19,667 bases of DNA from DATGMP01 sp035293565 (GTDB lineage: Bacteria; Pseudomonadota; Alphaproteobacteria; BOG-932; Roseiterribacteraceae). The notes under the pieces were generated by a model. That model was not told where the DNA came from, made no database searches, and was given only the letters and a program-made list of their open reading frames with translations. A program made the position numbers and the translations under genes. The number at the start of each line of letters is the position of its first letter. Positions within the stretch are counted from its first letter, which is position 1. Below are positions 8,352-16,278 of this stretch, piece after piece. The DNA is taken from contig DATGMP010000077.1 of the NCBI GenBank assembly GCA_035293565.1, positions 1 to 19,667 of the forward strand. The letters run 5' to 3'.

Positions 8352-8408
8352 CGGTGATGCGACGTAGTTTTCTCGGTCTTCCCAAGTCGCTTGCGCGAGG
8401 GGTTTGCG

Positions 8409-8831
8409 ATGGTTGCGGTCGATAGGAAGTTCGAACTCGAGCTCGTCTCGCCCGAGCGGCTGCTGCTCTCCGAGCCGGTCGACATGGCGGTCATCCCGGG
8501 TTCTGAAGGCGATTTCGGGGTTCTCGCTGGGCATTCGTTGATGATTTCCACGCTTCGTCCCGGGATCATCGAGGTATTTCAAGGCGACGACGTCACCCAC
8601 CGGCTCTTCGTCGGCGGCGGCTTTGCCGAAGTGACCGATACGCGCTGCACCGTGCTGGCGGACGAGGCTGTGCCCGTGGGGGAGATCGTATCGGCCAACG
8701 TGCAGGCCGAGATTGAGCAGCTGCAGCGCGAGATCGCCGATCCCGAAAGCGATGACGCGCTGCGTATTTTGACCATTCGCCTCGCGGTCGCCGAGGCGAA
8801 GCTGGCGGCGGCAGGCCGGCAAGCAAGCTGA
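8409..8831 (+). CDS. atpC: ATP synthase F1 subunit epsilon
   Basis: The epsilon subunit sits at the foot of gamma and can inhibit ATP hydrolysis. The ATG at 8409 gives 140 residues, with GAGGGG (8397-8402) at ideal distance. An in-frame TTG six codons upstream is unnecessary. The N-terminal beta-sandwich (residues about 1-85) includes the family signature PGSEGDFGVLAGH. The C-terminal part (about 86-140) is the two-helix region, with AEIEQLQREI. It is the last gene of the F1 operon. The F0 genes are not in the window, which is the usual split arrangement in alphaproteobacteria. Confidence 0.95.
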   Translation: MVAVDRKFELELVSPERLLLSEPVDMAVIPGSEGDFGVLAGHSLMISTLRPGIIEVFQGDDVTHRLFVGGGFAEVTDTRCTVLADEAVPVGEIVSANVQAEIEQLQREIADPESDDALRILTIRLAVAEAKLAAAGRQAS

Positions 8832-9080
8832 TGCCGGGACGGCCCGGATATCGCGGCCTTCTCCTCGCTTCAAACTCTCTTCCCACGCTTGTGCTCGCGG
8901 CCGCACCGGACTTGGCGCCTGCCCGCCGCGTTCGCGTCACGCCCAGCCCGGGCGAAAAACGCAACATCATCGTGAACCAATCGGCTGCTTGGGAGTTGCG
9001 ATAGGCATGGGGAACAACAACATCTTTTCACAGCCGAATTGTCAGGGTACAAAAGCCGTTCGGCGACAGAAGACGGTGTC
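8832..9080. other. Intergenic region after atpC
   Basis: No gene is seen in these 249 bases. A small GC hairpin, CCGGG-ACGG-CCCGG (8834-8847), lies just after the atpC stop but lacks a T-run, so it is a poor intrinsic terminator. A weak promoter-like TTGCGA (8996-9001) with AACATC 17 nt later precedes the di-iron protein gene; support is slight. Confidence 0.3.
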
Positions 9081-9908
9081 ATGACCGCGATGAAACGCTG
9101 GACCTTGGACGATATCCTTTGGGATCAGTTCGATCCCAGCCGGGTCGATACTGACATTTTGAAAGTTGTGAAGGCAGCGGCTTTGGTCGAATACAATGCC
9201 CACGACTACACCGCCTATCTCTGCAACGTGTTTCACGATGATCCGGAGTTCCAGGAAGCGTCGCGCTATTGGGCGGAGGAAGAGGTCCAGCACGGCCAAT
9301 CCCTGGCGAAGTGGGCGAAGCTCGCCGATCCCGGCTTCGATTTCGACAAGGCGGTCCAACGCTTCCGGGATCGGTTCCGAGTCAATATCGACGCCGACAC
9401 CTCGATCCGCGGCTCGCGTTCGGGCGAGCTGATCGCCCGCTGCATGGTCGAGACCGGCACGAGCTCCTATTACACGGCACTGGCCGAGGCGACCGACGAG
9501 CCGGTGCTGAAGTCGATCTGCCATCACATCGCAGCCGACGAGCATCGCCACTACAAGCTCTTCTATACACACCTCAAGAAGTATCTGGAGCTCGACGGCA
9601 TCTCGACCTTCCAGCGCTTGCGTATCGCGCTCGGGCGGATCGCCGAGACCGAGGACGACGAGCTTGCCTGCGCCTATTACGCCGCCAACGCGGCCGAGGG
9701 CGTGGCCTATGTCCGTGAGCGCTACAGCCGCGAATATATGAGCCGAGCGTATAATTATTACCGCCACCACCATGTGGACCGAGCGGTGGCGATGGTCTTC
9801 AAGGCCTGCGGGCTGAAGCCGCAGACCCCGCTTTTCAAGGTGTCGCAGAAAGTGGCGTGGTGGATGTTCGAGAGTCGCGCCCGCCAATATCAGAAGGCGG
9901 CGGCTTAG
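9081..9908 (+). CDS. Ferritin-like di-iron protein of unknown function
   Basis: The start at ATG 9081 gives 275 residues; ATG 9090 (MKRWTLDD) is an alternative. The helical protein has two EXXH motifs with preceding Glu residues: E37, E68-V-Q-H71, E124 and E154-H-R-H157. This is the complete ligand set of a ferritin/acyl-desaturase-type di-iron four-helix bundle, so an oxygen-using redox enzyme or peroxide-scavenging role is plausible. It has no signal peptide or clear membrane span. The C-terminal 100 residues are rich in Tyr, His and Arg and would lie outside the bundle. It lies 249 nt after the ATP synthase operon and converges on ispG with only 3 nt between stops. The substrate is not recognisable. 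Relatives are usually annotated only as ferritin-like or rubrerythrin-like. Confidence 0.8.
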   Translation: MTAMKRWTLDDILWDQFDPSRVDTDILKVVKAAALVEYNAHDYTAYLCNVFHDDPEFQEASRYWAEEEVQHGQSLAKWAKLADPGFDFDKAVQRFRDRFRVNIDADTSIRGSRSGELIARCMVETGTSSYYTALAEATDEPVLKSICHHIAADEHRHYKLFYTHLKKYLELDGISTFQRLRIALGRIAETEDDELACAYYAANAAEGVAYVRERYSREYMSRAYNYYRHHHVDRAVAMVFKACGLKPQTPLFKVSQKVAWWMFESRARQYQKAAA

Positions 9909-9911
9909 CGG

Positions 9912-11036
9912 CTACTCCGCGGCGACGCTCTCGCTCGCCTTCGCTGCCTCGATCTCGGCGGCTTTCGCCTCGACCAGCTTCACCAGGTGCTCGACGATGT
10001 TTTCGTCCTTGAGGCGGTGCGCCTGAACACCCGACAGATAGACCTGATGCGTGTTGTTGCCGCCGCCGGTAAAGCCGATATCGGTCTCGCGCGCTTCGCC
10101 GGGGCCGTTGACGACGCAGCCGATCACGGAAAGCGTCATCGGCGTTGCGATGTGAGCCAGGCGCTCCTCGAGCACTCGCACGGTCTCAATGACGTTGAAG
10201 TTCTGTCGCGCGCAGGATGGGCAAGAGATCACATTGACGCCGCGATGACGCAGGTTGAGCGACTTCAGTATGTCGAAGCCGACCTTGATCTCCTCCACCG
10301 GATCAGCCGAGAGCGAGACTCGGATCGTGTCGCCGATCCCGGCCCAGAGCAGCGCGCCCATGCCGATCGACGATTTGACGGTGCCCGAGCGCAGACCACC
10401 CGCTTCGGTGATGCCGACATGAAGAGGGTAGTCGCACGCATCCGCCAAGCCCTGATAGGCGGCGACGGCGAGGAACACGTCTGACGCCTTCACGCTGATC
10501 TTGAACTCGCGGAAGTCGTTGTCCTCGAGAATCCGTGCATGGTCGAGCGCGCTCTCGACCATCGCCTCGGGGCACGGCTCGCCATACTTCTCGAGCAGAT
10601 CGCGCTCGAGCGAGCCGGCATTGACGCCGATGCGCATAGAGCAATTATGGTCCTTGGCCGCTTTCACAACCTCGCGCACGCGCTCGGCCGAGCCGATATT
10701 GCCGGGGTTGATACGCAAGCACGCAGCACCCGCCTCGGCGGCCTCGATTGCGCGTTTGTAGTGGAAGTGGATGTCCGCGACGATCGGAACCCGGACCTGC
10801 TGCACGATGCGCTTCAGCGCGGCAGTCGACTCTTCGTCGGGGCAGGAGACCCGGACAATATCAGCTCCGGCATCCTCGAGCGCCTTGATTTGCGCGACCG
10901 TCGCCTCGACGTCCGAGGTCAAGGTATTGGTCATCGACTGCACCGTAATCGGCGCGTCTCCGCCTACCGGCACGTTGCCGACCATGATCTTGCGGCACTT
11001 GCGCCGCTGGATATCGCGATACGGGCGGATGCTCAT
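9912..11036 (-). CDS. ispG: 4-hydroxy-3-methylbut-2-enyl diphosphate synthase (flavodoxin)
   Basis: IspG (GcpE) carries out the penultimate step of the MEP isoprenoid pathway, reductive ring opening of MEcPP to HMBPP, with a [4Fe-4S] cluster. The 374-residue protein has the bacterial two-domain layout. The N-terminal TIM barrel starts near VGGDAPITVQSMTNT. The cluster ligands are visible as C272 and C275 (SCPSCAR), C307 (IGCVVNGPGEA) and E314. GAGG before the ATG is a good ribosome binding site. It lies 41 nt downstream of the rodZ-like gene on the same strand and is probably co-transcribed with it. The C-terminal tail, about residues 355-374, is Ala/Glu-rich and probably disordered. Confidence 0.97.
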   Translation of the reverse strand: MSIRPYRDIQRRKCRKIMVGNVPVGGDAPITVQSMTNTLTSDVEATVAQIKALEDAGADIVRVSCPDEESTAALKRIVQQVRVPIVADIHFHYKRAIEAAEAGAACLRINPGNIGSAERVREVVKAAKDHNCSMRIGVNAGSLERDLLEKYGEPCPEAMVESALDHARILEDNDFREFKISVKASDVFLAVAAYQGLADACDYPLHVGITEAGGLRSGTVKSSIGMGALLWAGIGDTIRVSLSADPVEEIKVGFDILKSLNLRHRGVNVISCPSCARQNFNVIETVRVLEERLAHIATPMTLSVIGCVVNGPGEARETDIGFTGGGNNTHQVYLSGVQAHRLKDENIVEHLVKLVEAKAAEIEAAKASESVAAE

Positions 11037-11077
11037 TTTGGCCTCAGGGGATGAATCGCGCGGATTCGGTCAGCCCT

Positions 11078-12274
11078 TCAATTGGCACGGGGCTTGCCAG
11101 CTAGCAAGCGGTCGGGCTCGAGCTTGACGTCGCGGACCACCTGACCCGGGCCGCCGAGCTGCGGGATCGCCGCGCCGTCGACCGAGATATCGAGTCCGCC
11201 TGCATTGCCGGTCACCAGGACCAGTCCCGGCTGGTTCGGTACGTTATAGATCTGGCCGGGCTTGAGAATCCGGGTGATGAGAAGGTTCCCTTGCCCATCG
11301 CGGACCTGGATCCAGCTGTCGGCGCTGGCATGCAAGACGATGCGGGCTTGGCCGGCAGGTGCTCCGTAGCTGGATTGAGGCGTGGTCTTGCCGGCATCGG
11401 CGACTGCCGGCTGGGCAAGATCGGGCGTCGCGGGAACGGACGGCTGGTTGGCCGGCGCGCCTGCCCGGTCTTCGACCGGCGGGACTCCGTCGGCGTCTGC
11501 CGGCGGGGCAGCGGGCGCGACTAGGGGAGCCGGCTGCCCGCCCGCGACAGCGGCCGAGGCGGGGGGCGTCGGTGCCGCCGCTGTACCGGACCCTCCAGGC
11601 GCCGGCACGGCTTGTTGTGGAGGGGCCACCGCAATCGGCGTCTGGCCCGGGGGTGCAGCCACGGCAGGCGCCTGCGCCGTTGCCGGTTGATCTGCGTTTG
11701 GCGCGGGCGCTGCGGGCTGGAGCGCTGGTTGGGTTCCGGTGATCTCCTGCTTCGTCTGCTCGGGGCTGAGCAGATGGGCCAACCGATCCGGTACCCCGGG
11801 AACGATATCCGTCAGCTGCCCGTGCCGTTCCGAGACATAGTACCAGCCGCCATAGGTTAACGCGGCCAGCAGCACGCAGATGACCAGGATCGAGCCGGTC
11901 GGAACCCGAGTATCACTGAGAGGCAGCGGGAAGTTCAGATGCGGCCGGCGCGCGACTTCGGCCACCTCGGCCTTGAAGCGCAACACCAAGGCCTCGGCGT
12001 CCAGGCCGAGATAGGTGGCGTAGGAGCGCACGAAACCCACCGCATAGGCCGGGCCGGGAAGCTGGTCGAAACGCCCGTCTTCAATGTCGGCCAGGACCGA
12101 TGGCCGGATCATCAGGACCTGGGCGACATGGTCGATGTCCAGGCGGCACTCGATCCTGCGGTCGCGCAATATCTCGCTGACCGTCAACCGGCGCGGGACG
12201 ATCGGCGCCTCGATGACGTTGTCCGGGGCTTCGGACTGTCTGTCGCTGTCGGCTCTACGCTTGCGTACTGCCAT
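11078..12274 (-). CDS. RodZ-like membrane protein: HTH, transmembrane helix, Pro/Ala linker, DUF4115
   Basis: The 398-residue protein has four parts. Residues about 28-95 form a cytoplasmic helix-turn-helix of the RodZ/Xre type (TVSEILRDRRIECRLDIDHV and GPAYAVGFVRSYATYLGLD). Residues about 127-146 form one transmembrane helix. Residues about 180-305 are a long Pro/Ala/Gln-rich linker, probably periplasmic and disordered. Residues about 311-382 form a DUF4115 beta domain (SWIQVRDGQGNLL and following). In E. coli RodZ links MreB to the wall-elongation machinery and this layout matches. The order rodZ-ispG is also widespread in bacteria. It lies 74 nt after ptsP and 41 nt before ispG. I leave the symbol blank because alphaproteobacterial members are often annotated only as DUF4115 proteins. 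Confidence 0.85.
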   Translation of the reverse strand: MAVRKRRADSDRQSEAPDNVIEAPIVPRRLTVSEILRDRRIECRLDIDHVAQVLMIRPSVLADIEDGRFDQLPGPAYAVGFVRSYATYLGLDAEALVLRFKAEVAEVARRPHLNFPLPLSDTRVPTGSILVICVLLAALTYGGWYYVSERHGQLTDIVPGVPDRLAHLLSPEQTKQEITGTQPALQPAAPAPNADQPATAQAPAVAAPPGQTPIAVAPPQQAVPAPGGSGTAAAPTPPASAAVAGGQPAPLVAPAAPPADADGVPPVEDRAGAPANQPSVPATPDLAQPAVADAGKTTPQSSYGAPAGQARIVLHASADSWIQVRDGQGNLLITRILKPGQIYNVPNQPGLVLVTGNAGGLDISVDGAAIPQLGGPGQVVRDVKLEPDRLLAGKPRAN

Positions 12275-12348
12275 CCGTCAGCCTACTTCCGGTGCGCTTG
12301 TCGATTCAAGGCGATGCAGCGTCCGGGCCTGCCGAACCTCTAGCAACG

Positions 12349-14697
12349 TCAGGTCCCGACCGCAACATCGTCGATCGACACGCCATGGTCGCGGGCGAAA
12401 TCGCGGAGTTTGTGACGCAGGCTGTGATCCCGGGACCTGAGCATCGGGGTCAGGAAGGCCTGTACCCGGCTGGCATCCAGACTGCGCACCAACGCCTTGA
12501 TGGAGCCCACGGCCTGCGGCGCGACCGAGAGGGTGCGAGCGCCGAGAGCGATCAGCGCCATCGCCTCGACCGGCCGCGACGCCATTTCGCCGCAGACGCA
12601 GACCGGGACGCGCGCCGCGCGGCAGCGGTCGAATAGGGTCGCGAGCGCGCCCAGGAAAGGCGGAGCCAAGACGTCGTAACGATGACCGATCCGCGCATTG
12701 TTGCGATCGGCGGCAAAGAAGTACTGATGCAGATCGTTGGTTCCGAGCGCCACGAAATCGACGCTCTTCAGCAGCACGTCGATCTGCCAGAGCAGAGAGG
12801 GCACTTCGAGCATCACTCCAACTTTGACGTCCCGGGGCAGCTCGATGCCTTCGGCCTTGGCGCGTTCCAGCTCCATGCTCATGAGCGCGCGCGCGTCGTC
12901 GAATTCTCTGACTTCGGCGACCAGCGGGAACATCACCCTGAGCTCGCGGCCCGAGGCGGCGCGGATCATGCCGCGGATCTGGAGGCGCAGCATCGCCGGC
13001 CGGTCGAGCCCGATTCGGATCGCCCGCCAGCCGAGGGCCGGATTCTCCTCCTCATAGCCCGAAAAATAGGGAAGGGTCTTGTCGCCGCCTACATCGAGGG
13101 TTCGAAACGTGACGGCGCGGCCGCCCGCCTGGTCGAGGATGTTGCGATAGAGCTCGGCCTGCTGGCTCACGTCGGGATAGTCGGCCCGCACCATGAACGG
13201 GATCTCGGTGCGATAGAGGCCCACCCCTTCGGCGCCCGTCGATTCGAGATGTGCGAGCTCTGCCTGGAGGCCCGCATTGATCATGATCGACACCGGCTCA
13301 CCGTCCTTCGTAACCGACGGCAGGTCGCGCACCTCGCGATGAAGGCGTCGCCGTTCGGTCGTCAGCCGGATCGAGTGATTGAAGCTCTCGACGATGTCTT
13401 CCGCGGGTCGGATGAAGACCTGGCCGTTGTTTCCATCGAGGATCAGCGGATCCAAAGGCTCAATGAGCTGAAGCGCTCTGGCGCAGCGGGTAACCAGCGG
13501 AATCTCGAGCGCGCGCGCGACGATCGCGATGTGGCTCGCAGCCGTCCCTTCTTCCAGCACAAGGCCTCGCAAGCGCCCATGACCGTAGTCGAGCAGATCG
13601 GCGGGACCCAGCGAGCGGGCGACGAGGATGGCATCTTCCGGCAAGGCGACCGCCGGATCGGCTTTGCCCGCGAGATGCTTCAGCAGGCGGTTCGCCAGAT
13701 CGTCGAAATCATGCTGCCGTTCGCGCAAATATGGGTCGGCGACCTGTCCGAGTCGCAGCCGCATCTCGTTCTGCGCGCGCTCGACCGCCGCCTCGGCGCT
13801 GAGGCCCTGCAGGATCGCCTCGCCGATGCGGGCCAGCCAGCCGCGGTCCTGAGCGAACATGCGGTAACTCTCGAGGATGTCGGCATATTCGTCCGAGCCG
13901 GTGGCTTGGCCGACTTCGACCAGATCGTCGATCGCGCTGTGCATGCTGGCAACCGCGCGGCGGAGCCGCGCCAGCTCTTCCTCCGGATCCTCCGCCACCA
14001 TTTCCCGGAGCGTCAGCCGGGGCTGGTGGAGAACGGCATGGCCCATGACGAGGCCGCCATTCAGCCCCATGCCGTTGATGCGCTGCGGCAGGAGGCCGAC
14101 ATCGCTCGATGAGGCGATTTCTTGCGGATTGACGAGCTCGCCCGCAGTCACCAGCTCTGCGACCACCATGGCGATCGTCTCGAGCGTCTCGATCTCGTCC
14201 TCGGAATAATTGCGGCGCTGCGTATTCTGGATGGCCAGCACGCCACGCACCCGGCCGCTGCGGATGAGCGGAACCCCGCAAAGGGATTGATAGGGGTCTT
14301 CGCCCGTTTCCGGACGGTAGGCGAAGTTGGGATGGCTTTGAGCGTTGGCCAGGGCCAACGGCCGCGCATGGGCGGCGATGTCGCCGATGATGCCTTCGCC
14401 GACCCTGAGGCGGGTCCGGTGGACGGCTTCCGGATTGAGGCCGACGGTCGCGAACAGCTCCAGCACCTCGCCGGCGCGCATCAGGTAACAGGAGCAGACC
14501 TCCGCGACCATCTCTGCCGCGATCAGCCGCACGATCTTGTCCAGCCGGGCCTGGGCGGCGCCTGAGCCCGCCATGATGTCGCGCAGCCTTGCGAGTAGAC
14601 GGCGAGCGCTCGTGCTCCCGATCATCGGCGGTTCGGGAGCACGTCGGTAGGGCGCTTGCCGCCCCTGGGTTCCGTCGTCTCCGAGCACGCTTTTCAT
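12349..14697 (-). CDS. ptsP: Phosphoenolpyruvate-protein phosphotransferase PtsP (EI-Ntr)
   Basis: PtsP is the first enzyme of the nitrogen phosphotransferase system and takes phosphate from PEP to NPr. The 782-residue protein has an N-terminal GAF domain (about 50-185), the regulatory sensor that binds glutamine in known members. The EI domain follows, with phospho-accepting H389 in EEGTAASHIAIVARAL. The PEP-binding barrel contains GLYRTEIPFM, ALGTNDLHQYFFAADRNN (651-668) and the catalytic Cys C702 in VCGEMASRP. The start is uncertain: ATG 14697 adds 24 basic residues, while ATG 14625 (MIGSTSARR) fits the family length better. Neither has a clear ribosome binding site. The gene follows a flavoprotein gene by 40 nt in the lysC operon. 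The other nitrogen-PTS genes are not in the window. Confidence 0.95.
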   Translation of the reverse strand: MKSVLGDDGTQGRQAPYRRAPEPPMIGSTSARRLLARLRDIMAGSGAAQARLDKIVRLIAAEMVAEVCSCYLMRAGEVLELFATVGLNPEAVHRTRLRVGEGIIGDIAAHARPLALANAQSHPNFAYRPETGEDPYQSLCGVPLIRSGRVRGVLAIQNTQRRNYSEDEIETLETIAMVVAELVTAGELVNPQEIASSSDVGLLPQRINGMGLNGGLVMGHAVLHQPRLTLREMVAEDPEEELARLRRAVASMHSAIDDLVEVGQATGSDEYADILESYRMFAQDRGWLARIGEAILQGLSAEAAVERAQNEMRLRLGQVADPYLRERQHDFDDLANRLLKHLAGKADPAVALPEDAILVARSLGPADLLDYGHGRLRGLVLEEGTAASHIAIVARALEIPLVTRCARALQLIEPLDPLILDGNNGQVFIRPAEDIVESFNHSIRLTTERRRLHREVRDLPSVTKDGEPVSIMINAGLQAELAHLESTGAEGVGLYRTEIPFMVRADYPDVSQQAELYRNILDQAGGRAVTFRTLDVGGDKTLPYFSGYEEENPALGWRAIRIGLDRPAMLRLQIRGMIRAASGRELRVMFPLVAEVREFDDARALMSMELERAKAEGIELPRDVKVGVMLEVPSLLWQIDVLLKSVDFVALGTNDLHQYFFAADRNNARIGHRYDVLAPPFLGALATLFDRCRAARVPVCVCGEMASRPVEAMALIALGARTLSVAPQAVGSIKALVRSLDASRVQAFLTPMLRSRDHSLRHKLRDFARDHGVSIDDVAVGT

Positions 14698-14737
14698 CGA
14701 TATTGCGGCCCGGGAGACCCTGTCCGGCGTCTGTTCG

Positions 14738-15799
14738 TCAACTCCGCACCCCGCGGCGCTCGAGCGCCATTACTGCCTGCTCGATGAGCTCCTTGAGGAT
14801 TTCGGCTGTGGGTTGCTCGGCATTCACCATTCCCACGCTTTGTCCCGCCATGAGCGAGCCCGTCTCTATATCGCCTTCTATCACGGCTCGACGCAACGCT
14901 CCCGCCCAAAAATGCTCAATCTCCAGTTGTGCCGCCTTTTGATCGAGCAGACCCTGATCCACTTTCGCGATCAAATCCCTTTGCGCGTCGGCGAAGGCGC
15001 GGGTTCCGCCGTTCTGGATGGCGCGGACGGGAATCACGGGAAAACGGGGATCGAGCTGGACCGACGGCACGGCGTCTCGCGCTTCAGCCCGCAGGAAGGC
15101 CTTCTTGAATTGCGGATGAGCGATCGATTCGGTCGCGCAGACGAATCGCGTTCCGAGCTGTACGCCCGAGGCACCCATCTCCAAGTATGACACGATAGCC
15201 TCACCGCGGCCGATCCCGCCGGCGACGAAGACGGGGATATCCTGGACATTGGGAAGGATTTCCTGCGCCAGCACCGACGTGGAGACGGGACCGATATGTC
15301 CGCCGGCCTCCATGCCCTCGATGATCAACGCGTCGGCGCCCATGCGGATCAGTTTCTTCGCGAGAACGAGGGCCGGGGCGAAGCAGAGGGCCTTTGCACC
15401 CGAATCCTTGATCCGACGAACGGCCGAAGAGGGCGGCAGCCCGCCGGCAAGAACCACGTGGCTCACCTTTGCTGCGGCGCAAACATCGACCAACGCGTCG
15501 AGCCTCGGGTGCATCGTAATGAGATTGACGCCAAAGGGACGGCGCGTCAGCGCGAAGGTCGCCTCGATCTCTTCGGCCAATCGGTCTGGCTCCATGGCGC
15601 CGCAGGCGATCACGCCGAAGCCGCCGCCGTTGGAGATGGCGGCCACCAGGTGGCGCTCGCTGACCCAGGTCATGGCGCCGCCCATGACGGCGAGCTCCGT
15701 GCCTAAGAACTCCCGACCGCGCGCCCACAGGCGATCAAGCTCGATACGGCCCGTGCTGGAGGCTTCGGTTTTGGTGATGGGCAGACCGGCCGAGTTCAC
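14738..15799 (-). CDS. Nitronate monooxygenase / FabK-like FMN-dependent oxidoreductase
   Basis: The 353-residue TIM-barrel flavoprotein belongs to the 2-nitropropane dioxygenase family. Motifs are GGAMTWVSERHLVAAISNGG near the N-terminus, EGMEAGGHIGP (161-171) with the likely active-site H168, and the FMN phosphate loops AGGIGRGE (193-200) and GASGVQLGTRF (209-219). Members oxidise nitronates (nitronate monooxygenase), reduce quinones, or act as enoyl-ACP reductase (FabK). The sequence alone does not decide between these, and the EGMEAGGHIG motif also fits FabK. The GTG start lies inside the end of lysC (GTGA overlap), indicating translational coupling, although the products have no obvious metabolic link. 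Confidence 0.85.
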   Translation of the reverse strand: MNSAGLPITKTEASSTGRIELDRLWARGREFLGTELAVMGGAMTWVSERHLVAAISNGGGFGVIACGAMEPDRLAEEIEATFALTRRPFGVNLITMHPRLDALVDVCAAAKVSHVVLAGGLPPSSAVRRIKDSGAKALCFAPALVLAKKLIRMGADALIIEGMEAGGHIGPVSTSVLAQEILPNVQDIPVFVAGGIGRGEAIVSYLEMGASGVQLGTRFVCATESIAHPQFKKAFLRAEARDAVPSVQLDPRFPVIPVRAIQNGGTRAFADAQRDLIAKVDQGLLDQKAAQLEIEHFWAGALRRAVIEGDIETGSLMAGQSVGMVNAEQPTAEILKELIEQAVMALERRGVRS

Positions 15800-16278
15800 G
15801 CGGCGTCTAGACCATAGACTGTGTGGAGCGCCCTCAGCGCAAGCTCGGTATATTCCTCGGCGACGAGGACGCTGACTTTGATCTCCGAGGTCGAGATGAC
15901 CTGAATGTTGATGCCCTTGTCGGCCAAGGCCTGGAACATGCGCTGCGCGACGCCGGCATGGCTGCGCATTCCGACGCCGATTACCGAAAGCTTCACGACG
16001 TCGGAGTCCGCGATGATGCGCTCATAGCCGAGCTGCGCGCGGGCGCCTTCCAGCACCGAGACGGCGCGATTGAGGTCGGCCTTCGACACGGTGAAGGTCA
16101 TGTCCGTCGTCTTGCCGTCGGGCGCCACATTCTGGACGATCATGTCGACATTGATCGAGGCGTCGGTCAGCGGTCCAAAGATTGCGGCGGCCACGCCCGG
16201 CCGGTCGGCGACGCGCAATAGCGTCACCTTGGCCTCGTCGCGGCTGTAAGCGATCCCGGTGACGACTTCCTGCTCCAC
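15796..16278 (-). CDS. Internal in-frame start: aspartate kinase beta subunit (regulatory ACT domains)
   Basis: Inside lysC, GTG at 16278-16276 (codon V252) is preceded by AAGGAG at 16289-16284 with a 5-nt gap, a far better ribosome binding site than most starts in this window. Initiation there gives a 160-residue protein consisting of the two ACT domains (VEQEVVTGIAYSRDEAKVTL and following). In Corynebacterium glutamicum and Bacillus subtilis, alpha2beta2 aspartate kinases make the beta subunit from an internal start at the equivalent place, just before a (V/L)TG(V/I)A segment. The position and signal are seen in the sequence; use of the start is inferred from those relatives. Confidence 0.6.
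   Translation of the reverse strand: MEQEVVTGIAYSRDEAKVTLLRVADRPGVAAAIFGPLTDASINVDMIVQNVAPDGKTTDMTFTVSKADLNRAVSVLEGARAQLGYERIIADSDVVKLSVIGVGMRSHAGVAQRMFQALADKGINIQVISTSEIKVSVLVAEEYTELALRALHTVYGLDAA

Noticed and set aside
8834..8847. Intrinsic terminator after atpC
   Set aside because: The stem is only 5 bp and no T-run follows, so it is mentioned only as a small hairpin.
12682..14112. A 476-codon open frame antisense to ptsP
   Set aside because: It is the shadow of ptsP, which is intact with all catalytic motifs.
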